From Leifsonia xyli (GTDB lineage Bacteria > Actinomycetota > Actinomycetes > Actinomycetales > Microbacteriaceae): a stretch of DNA of 64,000 nucleotides. This document shows positions 6,156 through 13,536 of the stretch, in pieces (within the stretch, counting starts at the first letter, position 1; the number at the start of each line of letters is the position of its first letter). The DNA lies in NCBI GenBank assembly GCA_003243275.1, contig QFQR01000001.1:310001-374000 (forward strand), in the 5' to 3' direction. The notes under the pieces are model-generated. The model was not told the DNA's origin, searched no databases, and saw only the letters and a list, made by a program, of their open reading frames with translations. Made by a program: the position numbers and the translations under genes.

Positions 6156-6877
6156 GCGCGCTCCAGGACCTCAATCACCAGGTCGAAGAGCCGATTAGTG
6201 TTCCAGTCAGTGTCGGCAACCGAGACGCTCGTCCGGGCCGCCGCGATCTCCTGTATCGCTCGAATCGTCGGATACACGGGCCCCAAGGGGTAGGCGATCC
6301 CGATGGGCGCAAAGGTATAGCCCTCACCTTCGGCATTCTCGGTGACCACGAACTGCCCGTACTCTGGCTCCAGCGCTTGGTGCGGGTTCGATGCCCAGAC
6401 GAGGCCGTTCCCCTCCGCCATATCACGTAGCGCCGGGACCACCGAATCATCGACGAGTATCTGAAGGTAGGCACGCTGGCGCCCCCACTGGTCGAGCCTC
6501 CCCGGCTGCGAACTGAAGGAGATCGCGCCCAGTTCATTGATGCGGATCAGTTTGTCGAGGATCTGCTTGCTCTCCTCATCGAGGGGGCCCGCCGAATGGG
6601 GCGTCATTGGCTCCCGTCCGAGGATGTAGCGCAGCATCAAAATCCGGAGATCCTCGAAGGTCTCCACATGAAGCCAGGGATTAGCGGGGCTCTTGAAATA
6701 GGCATCGAACTGTTCTTCGACCTCGGCGTTCCACACGGCGTCGAGCTCGTCGCGAAGGGCGAGCGGCACCCAATAGGTGCCGTCAGGTTCGGAAGGCGAG
6801 GCATTGGCATCGAGCCAGGCCGTGCTCTTCGGCATGCCACCCCAAGGCCGAAACCGAAAATGAGTTGTGTGGTCCAT
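6134..6877 (-). CDS. Hypothetical protein, 247 aa
   Basis: Soluble, acidic 247-residue protein with no signal peptide or membrane segment and no motif recognised with confidence. The central stretch NELGAISFSSQPG followed by RQRAYLQILV recalls small actinobacterial DUF6919-like proteins, but this is a weak resemblance. The ATG at 6877 follows TAGCGT by 9 bases on the minus strand, compatible with a very short leader. It is A/T-richer than its neighbours and sits exactly where the metal island ends, overlapping arsC convergently by 22 bases. It may therefore be an island passenger. Function unknown. Confidence 0.6.
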   Translation of the reverse strand: MDHTTHFRFRPWGGMPKSTAWLDANASPSEPDGTYWVPLALRDELDAVWNAEVEEQFDAYFKSPANPWLHVETFEDLRILMLRYILGREPMTPHSAGPLDEESKQILDKLIRINELGAISFSSQPGRLDQWGRQRAYLQILVDDSVVPALRDMAEGNGLVWASNPHQALEPEYGQFVVTENAEGEGYTFAPIGIAYPLGPVYPTIRAIQEIAAARTSVSVADTDWNTNRLFDLVIEVLERAQRSAEG

Positions 6878-7095
6878 CGTCCCGCGACGCTATCGCCCCC
6901 GGGCCGCCGGCACCAGGGAGGCGCGCCGCCGGTCAGCGCTGGGGCGATGCGCATCGGTTTCCCGATGAGGCGCGGCCGGGAGCTCGATTTTGCTCAAAGT
7001 GATTTCGTTCATCCCCAGCAATCATTTCGAAGATGGACCCCGCGTCCGGCAGCGCCACTATGCTGACGCACACACCGAGGGGGTCCTGTTCAGCC

Positions 7096-8082
7096 GTGTC
7101 CGACACCACCAACACCACCGACGGCGGCGAGACCGGAGCGGATGCGCCGGATCCCGTTGACGAGACGCCCACGTCATCCGAAGCCGCGCCGGAGCTTCCG
7201 CCCGCCCCACGCCGACGACGACCGCGACGCTGGATCATCACCGTCGTGCTCCTCTGCATCGGCCTCGCCGGCGCGATCGGAACGACCGTCTGGTTGTTCC
7301 TCGAACTCGAGAACGCCAACGCGACGATCCGCGAACGCAACAAGGAGATCAAGGAGCAGAAGGATCTCATCGATCGCAAGGAGGTCTTCGGGGCCGCCAT
7401 GAACAAGCTCCTCGACGAAGCGGACGGCCTTCAGGGGGTGCCGATCGCATCCCTCGTGCCCTGGGATCAGTATCAGCGGCTCGTGTCGCAGGCATGGGAG
7501 GGCCGCTGGAACGCGGCCGCGCTCGAGCTGAGCATCCAAGGCGTGGAGGATGCGCGTCAGCAGCTCGTGACGCAGCGTGAGACAGCGGCAGCCGCTGCCG
7601 CCACGAATGCTTCGGGGAGCGTGTACGAGACGACTCTCGATCGCCTCGGATCCGGATACGTCACCTGGCAACTCGATGACGCCGACACCCTCTGCGAGGA
7701 CGATGTGCTCGCCTGCGTCACCTCCGACGACCCGCTCGTCGTGCATGTCGATGCTCCCGACGACGCCCTCCCCTACATGACCGACTGGATCCGCACCGGG
7801 CTCGCCTACCACGAGTTCGCCCACGTGCTGCAGTTCACCAACCCCGAGCCCACCGAGTCCGCGCTCACCTCCTTCGGTGAGGACGCCGAGACGATGGCCG
7901 ACTGCTACGCGCTCAGCTATCTCGACGGCTGGACCCTCGACCACCGCGTCTGGGTCAGCAGCTACGAGTACTGGGATGTGAGCGTCGGCTACGGCTACAC
8001 CTGCGACGCGGCACAGCGACAGGTCGTTCGCGACTGGGTCGGCCAGCTCGGCGCGCGGCCGCGTCAGCTCAGCGCGGGCTGA
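7096..8082 (+). CDS. Membrane-anchored protein with HExxH metallopeptidase-like motif
   Basis: 328 residues. A Pro/Arg-rich cytoplasmic N-terminus (to about 45) is followed by one membrane segment (WIITVVLLCIGLAGAIGTTV), a short coiled coil (ATIRERNKEIKEQKDLIDRKE-like heptads), an Ala-rich linker and an extracytoplasmic domain. YHEFAHVLQ carries a zinc-type HExxH at His239-Glu240-His243, and EDAETMADCYA 25-30 residues later could supply the third ligand. Three or four cysteines in the outer domain may pair. GTG 7096 is chosen because GAGGGGG (7077-7083) precedes it and a TATGCT -10 lies at 7059-7064; an in-frame ATG at 7060 falls inside that -10. Proteolytic activity is inferred only. Confidence 0.65.
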   Translation: MSDTTNTTDGGETGADAPDPVDETPTSSEAAPELPPAPRRRRPRRWIITVVLLCIGLAGAIGTTVWLFLELENANATIRERNKEIKEQKDLIDRKEVFGAAMNKLLDEADGLQGVPIASLVPWDQYQRLVSQAWEGRWNAAALELSIQGVEDARQQLVTQRETAAAAAATNASGSVYETTLDRLGSGYVTWQLDDADTLCEDDVLACVTSDDPLVVHVDAPDDALPYMTDWIRTGLAYHEFAHVLQFTNPEPTESALTSFGEDAETMADCYALSYLDGWTLDHRVWVSSYEYWDVSVGYGYTCDAAQRQVVRDWVGQLGARPRQLSAG

Positions 8083-8145
8083 GCGCCCGGCATCGCAGCA
8101 TCCGCGCCCCGTCACCGCGCACGCCGCGCTCTGAGAGAATTGCCC

Positions 8146-9618
8146 GTGCTCTCCTCGTCCGACGCTCCCCCGCCCAGCGGCATCGACCCCGACGACCTCG
8201 AGGTGACGTTGCGCGTGCTGGCGTCGCTCGCGAGCATCGACCACGACCATCCGGACTTCCGCGCGGTGCGCCAGGCGACGGCCGCCATGTTCAAGGAGGT
8301 CAAGCGGGAGCGTCGGCTGGCGACGCGTGCCCGCATCCAGGAGAACGACCGTGCCGTCGTCGCCGCGACCGCGACCGGCGCCCCCGACCGCATCGACGAT
8401 GAGACCCGCGGCATCCCGATCTCGGGCACCGCCACCCAGGCCACCGCGGGTGAGCTCATGCGGTCCCGCCCCTGCTACATCTGCAAGCAGCACTACACGG
8501 TGGTCGACGCCTTCTACCACCAGCTCTGCCCGCGCTGTGCGGCCATGAGCCACGCCAAGCGCGACGCCCGCACCGACCTCAGCGGCAAGCGGGCGCTCCT
8601 CACCGGAGGTCGCGCCAAGATCGGCATGTACATCGCTCTGCGGCTGCTGCGGGATGGTGCGCACACCACGATCACGACGCGCTTCCCCCGGGATGCGGTG
8701 CGCCGCTTCACGAGCCTGCCCGACTCCGCCGACTGGATCGACCGTCTGCACATCGTCGGCATCGACCTGCGCGACCCCGCCCAGGTGATCGGGCTCGCCG
8801 AGTCGATGGCGGCACGCGGCCACCTCGACATCCTCATCAACAACGCGGCCCAGACTGTGCGCCGCTCCCCCGGCGCCTATCAGCCGCTCGTCGACGCCGA
8901 GCTCGCACCGCTGCCCGACGGCCCGCTCCCGGAGCTGGAGACCTTCGGCCACACGAACGACGCGCATCCGCTGGCGCTCGCGCGCTCGGTGGCAGCCCAC
9001 CCGATCCTGGCCGCCGCCGCAGCGAAGGCCGATGAACTGACCGAGGCGGCGATGACGGCGGGCTCCTCCTCGCTCGAACGGCTCGCGGCGGGCACGGCCA
9101 TCGACGCGGGCGGGCTCGTGCCCGACCTCGCCGGGGTGAACTCGTGGACGCAGAGCGTCGACGCCGTCGAGCCGCTCGAGATGCTCGAGGTGCAGCTCGC
9201 CAACGAGACGGCACCGTTCATCCTCATCTCGAAACTGCGCGCCTCCCTCGCCGCCTCCCCCGCGCATCGCAGCTACATCGTCAACGTGAGCGCCATGGAG
9301 GGCGTCTTCACCCGCGGCTACAAGGGGCCGGGGCATCCGCACACCAACATGGCGAAGGCCGCCGTGAACATGCTCACCCGCACGAGCGCGCGAGAGATGT
9401 TCGAGACCGACGGCATCCTCATGACGAGCGTCGACACCGGATGGATCACCGACGAACGCCCGCACCCCACCAAGGTGCGCCTCGCCGAGGAGGGCTTCCA
9501 CGCACCGCTCGACCTCGTCGACGGCGCGGCGCGCGTCTACGACCCGATCGTGCGCGGTGAGGCTGGTGAGGATCTGTTCGGCGTCTTCCTCAAGGACTAC
9601 TCCCCCGGCGCCTGGTAG
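8146..9618 (+). CDS. SDR-fold oxidoreductase with N-terminal zinc ribbon
   Basis: 490 residues. Residues 1-100 are helical. Residues 110-131 hold two CxxC knuckles (CYIC and CPRC), a likely zinc ribbon. The rest is a short-chain dehydrogenase Rossmann fold with TGGRAKIG as the dinucleotide loop and NNAAQT in place of NNAG. The active-site Ser is in VNVSAMEG, but the usual YxxxK is TNMAK, so the catalytic Tyr is replaced by Thr. A Tyr in RGYKGPGH lies 11 residues before that Thr. The start could be ATG 8140 or GTG 8146; GAGAAT ending 5 bases before GTG favours a leaderless GTG. It is convergent with the cupin gene. Substrate unknown. Confidence 0.75.
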   Translation: MLSSSDAPPPSGIDPDDLEVTLRVLASLASIDHDHPDFRAVRQATAAMFKEVKRERRLATRARIQENDRAVVAATATGAPDRIDDETRGIPISGTATQATAGELMRSRPCYICKQHYTVVDAFYHQLCPRCAAMSHAKRDARTDLSGKRALLTGGRAKIGMYIALRLLRDGAHTTITTRFPRDAVRRFTSLPDSADWIDRLHIVGIDLRDPAQVIGLAESMAARGHLDILINNAAQTVRRSPGAYQPLVDAELAPLPDGPLPELETFGHTNDAHPLALARSVAAHPILAAAAAKADELTEAAMTAGSSSLERLAAGTAIDAGGLVPDLAGVNSWTQSVDAVEPLEMLEVQLANETAPFILISKLRASLAASPAHRSYIVNVSAMEGVFTRGYKGPGHPHTNMAKAAVNMLTRTSAREMFETDGILMTSVDTGWITDERPHPTKVRLAEEGFHAPLDLVDGAARVYDPIVRGEAGEDLFGVFLKDYSPGAW

Positions 9619-9627
9619 CGCCGCCGG

Positions 9628-9939
9628 TCACGCCGCCGAGCCGACCAGCACGACCCCGACCTCGTGATCGGCGACCGGGTGGCACACCGTGCCGCGGGGC
9701 ACGAGATACGACTCCCCCGCTCGCACCGTCACCTCGGGCGCGTCGGCGAAGCGGATGCGGAGCGTGCCGTAGACGACGAGGTACAGCTCGTCGACGGTGT
9801 CGCGGGTGAAGACGTCGAGCTCGCCGAGCAGCTTCGCGACCCGGACGTCGTGGTCGGCCGCGCGCGCGATCGTGCGGGGAGCCCAGTGCTGCTCCAGGGC
9901 GGCGAGGGCGAGCGCCACCTCGGCCGGGATCGCGCTCAC
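9628..9939 (-). CDS. Small cupin-domain protein
   Basis: 103-residue single-domain cupin (conserved beta-barrel). TRDTVDELYLVVYGTLRIRF matches the first cupin motif with one Glu ligand position, and GTVCHPV is the second motif. The usual paired His of motif one is replaced by Asp/Glu, so metal binding is uncertain. It overlaps the upstream ArsR-family gene as ATGA and is therefore coupled to it. Such regulator-cupin pairs commonly act on small-molecule stress or sugar-acid metabolism, but nothing here fixes the ligand. Confidence 0.75.
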   Translation of the reverse strand: MSAIPAEVALALAALEQHWAPRTIARAADHDVRVAKLLGELDVFTRDTVDELYLVVYGTLRIRFADAPEVTVRAGESYLVPRGTVCHPVADHEVGVVLVGSAA

Positions 9940-10250
9940 GATGCCTGCTCCCCGCTCCCCCAGAACGGCTCGTAGCGATCCACCCAGCTCGCGACACCGG
10001 CGAGCGGGCGCGCGTCGAGCCGCGCGGGCCGGTACTGAGCCTCGCGGCCGCGGGTCACGAGCCGCGCCGCCTCGAGCACGCGCAGGTGCTTGGAGACCGC
10101 GGCGAAACTCATGGCGAACGGTTCGGCCAGCTCCCCCACCGTCGCCTCGCCACGGGCGAGCCGCTCGAGCAGGGCGCGCCTGGTCGGGTCGGCGAGTGCA
10201 CCGAACACGCGGTCGAGCGCCTCGTCGCCCACCTCCGCCACCGCATCCAC
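9936..10250 (-). CDS. ArsR-family HTH regulator (non-metal type)
   Basis: About 104 residues. The winged helix ALADPTRRALLERLARGEATVGELA and recognition helix FAAVSKHLRVLEAARLV belong to the ArsR family that controls adjacent small-molecule genes. There is no cysteine, so metal sensing is unlikely. Start GTG 10250 is preferred, with AAAGG 9 bases upstream; TTG 10259 is the alternative. It is operonic with the cupin gene (ATGA overlap) and divergent from the alditol oxidase gene, with a perfect palindrome in the shared intergenic region as the likely operator. Confidence 0.82.
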   Translation of the reverse strand: MDAVAEVGDEALDRVFGALADPTRRALLERLARGEATVGELAEPFAMSFAAVSKHLRVLEAARLVTRGREAQYRPARLDARPLAGVASWVDRYEPFWGSGEQAS

Positions 10251-10275
10251 GCTATTCAACCTTTCGGTTCTGAAC

Positions 10276-10289
10276 TATTCAGTTGAATA
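10276..10289. promoter_or_regulatory. Palindrome between the ArsR-cupin operon and the alditol oxidase gene
   Basis: TATTCA-GT-TGAATA is a perfect 6+2+6 inverted repeat. A related half site CTATTCAA recurs at 10252-10259 on the regulator side. The A/T-rich patch stands out in the surrounding G/C-rich DNA and is well placed to be the operator for both directions. Confidence 0.6.
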
Positions 10290-10303
10290 TAGCACGCGCT
10301 GGA

Positions 10304-10315
10304 TAGCCTGAGCCC
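10304..10315 (+). promoter_or_regulatory. Putative leaderless promoter of the alditol oxidase gene
   Basis: TAGCCT (10304-10309) plus 6 bases leads directly to ATG 10316. No Shine-Dalgarno-like sequence precedes the start. Confidence 0.45.
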
Positions 10316-11575
10316 ATGGCGGTGCAGAACTGGGCGGGAAACATCGACTTCGCGGGCGAGCTCGCGACCCCGGCCTCCGTCGACGCGGTGCGCGAACGGG
10401 TCGCGGATGCCGCCCCCGGCTCACTGCGACCGCTCGGCACGCGGCACTCCTTCTCCCCCATCGCCGACACCAGCGGCACACTGCTCTCCTCGGCCGCGTT
10501 CGCGGACCCCGCCCGGATCCGGCTCGCACCCGACCGGGCGAGCGTCTCCGCGCCCGGCGGCATCCGCTACGGCGAACTCGCCCGCGCCCTGGAGGCCGAG
10601 GGGCTCGCCCTCGCGAACCTCGCCTCGCTCCCCCACATCTCGGTCGCCGGTGCGGTCGCGACGGGCACGCACGGCTCGGGTGTGCGCAACGGCTCACTCG
10701 CGGCGGCCGTGCGCGGAATCGAGTTCGTCGACGGCACGGGCACGCTCGTCACCTCGCGGCGCGGCGAACCGCACTTCGACGGCTCGGTCGTCGCGCTCGG
10801 CGCGCTCGGATTCACGACGCGCCTCGAGCTCGACATCGAACCGAGTTACCGGGTGGCGCAGACGGTCTACCGCTGTCTCCCCCTCGACGCGGCGCTCGAC
10901 TCCTTCGAGCAGATCACCGCGCTCGGCTACAGCGTGAGCCTCTTCACCACCTGGGCGGATCCGGATGTCATCGACCAGCTCTGGCTGAAGCGCCGCGTCG
11001 ACCGCGACGCGCCGGCCCCCGACGCGGTGCTCGGCGCCGCCGCCTCGGCGACCCCGATGCATCCCATCGCGGGCGTCGACCCCGTGCACTGCACGCCGCA
11101 GCTGGGTGAACCCGGGCCGTGGCTCGACCGGCTGCCGCACTTCAAGCTCGAGTTCACGCCGTCGAACGGCGCCGAGTTGCAGACCGAGTACCTGCTGCCT
11201 CGCGACACCGCCGTCGCCGCGCTTCGCGAGGTGCGCTCGCTCGCCGACGACATCCGCCCGCTGCTCCAGGTCACTGAGATCCGCGAGATCGCGGCCGACA
11301 CGCTGTGGCTCTCGGGTGCGTACGAGACGGATGCCGTCGGCATCCACTTCACGTGGCGCCCGGAGCAGTCCGCGGTCGACGCTCTGCTGCCCCGTCTCGA
11401 GGAGCGGCTGCTGCCGCTCGGCGCCCGACCGCACTGGGGCAAGCGCTTCCACGCGGACGCCGCAGCCCTCGCGCCGCTGTACCCGCGCCTCGACGACTTC
11501 CGCGCCCTCGTGGCCCGGCACGACCCACGCGGGGTGTTCCTCAACGATTTCCTGCGCGCGAAGCTCGGGCTCTGA
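10316..11575 (+). CDS. aldO: FAD-dependent alditol oxidase
   Basis: 419 residues of the VAO-fold alditol/xylitol oxidase family, close in pattern to Streptomyces AldO. The enzyme oxidises sugar alcohols (xylitol, sorbitol) at C1 with O2 and releases H2O2. Seen here: NWAGNI at the N-terminus; GTRHSFSPIA with His44 at the place of the covalent FAD His; PHISVAGAVATGTHGSG in the FAD domain; and LKRRVD, HFKLEFTPS and RPHWGK in the cap and active site. The ATG follows a -10-like TAGCCT by 6 bases. It diverges from an ArsR-cupin operon that probably controls it. L-gulonolactone-type oxidases are related but lack this set of motifs. Confidence 0.88.
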   Translation: MAVQNWAGNIDFAGELATPASVDAVRERVADAAPGSLRPLGTRHSFSPIADTSGTLLSSAAFADPARIRLAPDRASVSAPGGIRYGELARALEAEGLALANLASLPHISVAGAVATGTHGSGVRNGSLAAAVRGIEFVDGTGTLVTSRRGEPHFDGSVVALGALGFTTRLELDIEPSYRVAQTVYRCLPLDAALDSFEQITALGYSVSLFTTWADPDVIDQLWLKRRVDRDAPAPDAVLGAAASATPMHPIAGVDPVHCTPQLGEPGPWLDRLPHFKLEFTPSNGAELQTEYLLPRDTAVAALREVRSLADDIRPLLQVTEIREIAADTLWLSGAYETDAVGIHFTWRPEQSAVDALLPRLEERLLPLGARPHWGKRFHADAAALAPLYPRLDDFRALVARHDPRGVFLNDFLRAKLGL

Positions 11576-11592
11576 CCGGATACCGTGGGAGC

Positions 11593-11931
11593 GTGCCTCA
11601 GCAGCAGATCGTCGACGCCGCCCTCGCCAGCGCCCGCTCCGCCCACGAGCGCGGTGACGAGCTCCTGCAGATCGGCGTCGAGAGCGGGCGGCTGGCGGGC
11701 GGCGCATCGTCGTGGGGGTCGTCCGAGAACCTCACCGTGAGCGATCCCGACGTCGGCTGGCTGCTCGGTCACATCGAGGCGATCGGCTGGCGCCTCGAAC
11801 ACAGCGCATTCGTGTTCGTCGAGACCGGATCCTCGAGCTCGGCCCGGCTGCTGTCCACCGGCGAGGGCACCGTCACGCGTGGCGAGATCGTCGGCTACTA
11901 CCTGTTCCGCCGCGCCGTCCCCGCCACCTGA
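11593..11931 (+). CDS. Conserved hypothetical protein, 112 aa
   Basis: Small protein of a family common in Microbacteriaceae-type genomes. The C-terminal half (IEAIGWRLEHSAFVFVET ... GYYLFRR) suggests an alpha/beta fold, and it has no cysteine or membrane segment. GTG 11593 is chosen because TACCGT (11581-11586) ends 6 bases before it, again a leaderless arrangement; the alternative is none in frame before the upstream stop. It follows the alditol oxidase gene by 17 bases and may still be co-transcribed. Function unknown. The gap 11932-11988 to argG holds only a weak CCGCGG hairpin. Confidence 0.65.
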   Translation: MPQQQIVDAALASARSAHERGDELLQIGVESGRLAGGASSWGSSENLTVSDPDVGWLLGHIEAIGWRLEHSAFVFVETGSSSSARLLSTGEGTVTRGEIVGYYLFRRAVPAT

Positions 11932-11988
11932 CGCACCACGCGAGCCGCGGCCCGCCCCGCGGGATGCGGCGATGCGGGACGCCGAAGC

Positions 11989-13431
11989 TCAGTCGGTGCC
12001 GAGATCGAAGGCCGAGCCCTCGTTCGCCTCGTCGATGGCCGACTCGAGCGCCTCCTCGGCCTCCGTCGACGGCTCGGCACCACCCAGGATCTGCCCGGCG
12101 GCGCCCGTCTCGAGCCGTCCGACGAGTTCGCCCGTCGCGCCGCCGATGAGGCCCTGCGCGGCGTACTGCTCGAGCCGCGCGCGCGAGTCGGCGATGTCGA
12201 GGTTGCGCATGGTGAGCTGCCCGATGCGGTCGTCGGGGCCGAAGGCGGCGTCGCCGACCCGCTCCATCGAGAGCTTCGCCGGCGCGTAGCTGAGGTGGGG
12301 GCCCGCGGTGTCGACGATCGTGTAGTCGTCGCCGCGGCGCAGCCGCAGCGTCACCTCGCCCGTGACGGCCGAACCGACCCAGCGCTGCAGCGATTCACGC
12401 AACATGAGCGACTGCGGGTCGAGCCAGCGCCCCTCGTACATGAGGCGGCCAAGCCGGCGGCCCTCCGCGTGGTAGTTCGCGACCGTGTCCTCGTTGTGGA
12501 TGGCGTTCAGCAGCCGCTCGTAGGTGATGTGCAGCAGCGCCATACCCGGCGCCTCGTAGATGCCGCGCGACTTCGCCTCGATGATGCGGTTCTCGATCTG
12601 GTCGGATGCGCCGAGTCCGTGGCGTCCGCCGATCGCGTTGGCCTCCAGCACGAGCGCCACCGGGTCGGCGAACTCGACCCCGTTGATCGCGACAGGGCGA
12701 CCGGCCTCGAAGCGCACCGAGACGATCTCGGTCGCGATCTCCACATCCTCGCGCCACGACGCCACACCCATGATCGGGTCGACGATGTCGAGGCCGCTCG
12801 AGAGCTCCTCGAGGTCTTTGGCCTCGTGGGTCGCCCCCCAGATGTTCGCGTCCGTCGAGTAAGCCTTCTCCGTCGCGTCGCGATACGGGAAGCCGTGCGC
12901 GACGAGCCACTCGCTCATCTCGGTGCGGCCCCCGAGCTCGCGCACAAAGTCGACGTCGAGCCACGGCTTGTAGACCCGTAGGCGCGGGTTGGCGAGCAGG
13001 CCGTAGCGGTAGAACCGCTCGATGTCGTTGCCCTTGTAGGTGGAGCCGTCGCCCCAGATCTCGACGCCGTCCTCCTTCATGGCCCGCACGAGCATCGTGC
13101 CCGTCACCACGCGACCGAGCGGCGTCGTGTTGAAGTAGGTCTTGCCGCCCGAGCGGATGTGGAACGCCCCGCATTGCAGCGCCACCAGCCCCTCCTCGAC
13201 GAGGGCGGACTTCGCATCCACGAGTCGCGCGATCTCGGCACCGTACTCGAAGGCGCGTCCCGGCACGGCGTCGATGTCGGGCTCGTCGTACTGCCCGAGG
13301 TCGGCCGTGTAGGTGCACGGGATGGCGCCCTTGTCGCGCATCCAGGCCACCGCGCAGGAGGTGTCGAGGCCGCCGGAGAACGCGATGCCGACGCGCTCGC
13401 CGACGGGGAGGGAGCTCAAAACCTTGGTCAC
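11989..13431 (-). CDS. argG: Argininosuccinate synthase, long form
   Basis: 480-residue cytosolic enzyme joining citrulline and aspartate with ATP to give argininosuccinate, the penultimate step of arginine synthesis. The P-loop-like AFSGGLDTSCAVAWM is near residue 17, and GDGSTYKGNDIERFYRYG and PWLDVDFVRELGGRTEMSEW are typical of the longer, Escherichia coli-type ArgG rather than the 400-residue form usual in actinobacteria. GTG 13431 follows TAGGCT by 6 bases (leaderless). The C-terminal extension is acidic. It stands alone here, away from other arg genes. Confidence 0.95.
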   Translation of the reverse strand: MTKVLSSLPVGERVGIAFSGGLDTSCAVAWMRDKGAIPCTYTADLGQYDEPDIDAVPGRAFEYGAEIARLVDAKSALVEEGLVALQCGAFHIRSGGKTYFNTTPLGRVVTGTMLVRAMKEDGVEIWGDGSTYKGNDIERFYRYGLLANPRLRVYKPWLDVDFVRELGGRTEMSEWLVAHGFPYRDATEKAYSTDANIWGATHEAKDLEELSSGLDIVDPIMGVASWREDVEIATEIVSVRFEAGRPVAINGVEFADPVALVLEANAIGGRHGLGASDQIENRIIEAKSRGIYEAPGMALLHITYERLLNAIHNEDTVANYHAEGRRLGRLMYEGRWLDPQSLMLRESLQRWVGSAVTGEVTLRLRRGDDYTIVDTAGPHLSYAPAKLSMERVGDAAFGPDDRIGQLTMRNLDIADSRARLEQYAAQGLIGGATGELVGRLETGAAGQILGGAEPSTEAEEALESAIDEANEGSAFDLGTD

Positions 13432-13443
13432 CCTGCCAGCCTA
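13432..13443 (-). promoter_or_regulatory. Putative leaderless promoter of argG
   Basis: On the minus strand TAGGCT (13443 to 13438) is followed by GGCAGG and then GTG 13431. No separate upstream leader fits. Confidence 0.45.
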
Positions 13444-13524
13444 GGGCGCACGCCGCGCTCGGACGGACGGCGCAGCCCCCGGACGGGGCCGTCACGATTC
13501 CGCCGGAAACCGCGCTCCCGCCGG

Positions 13525-13536
13525 TATCCTTGGCGG
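13525..13536 (+). promoter_or_regulatory. Putative leaderless promoter of the ROK regulator
   Basis: TATCCT (13525-13530) plus TGGCGG leads directly to ATG 13537. The hexamer matches TANNNT; no good -35 is visible. Confidence 0.45.

Noticed and set aside
7174..9501. 775-codon open frame antisense to the HExxH protein and the zinc-ribbon SDR
   Set aside because: Arg/Gly/Val/Asp-rich shadow translation without domains. The two sense genes have clear motifs and start signals.
11945..11962. CCGCGG ... CCGCGG hairpin between the 11593 gene and argG
   Set aside because: Six-base self-complementary arms are common in DNA of this composition; no tract follows.
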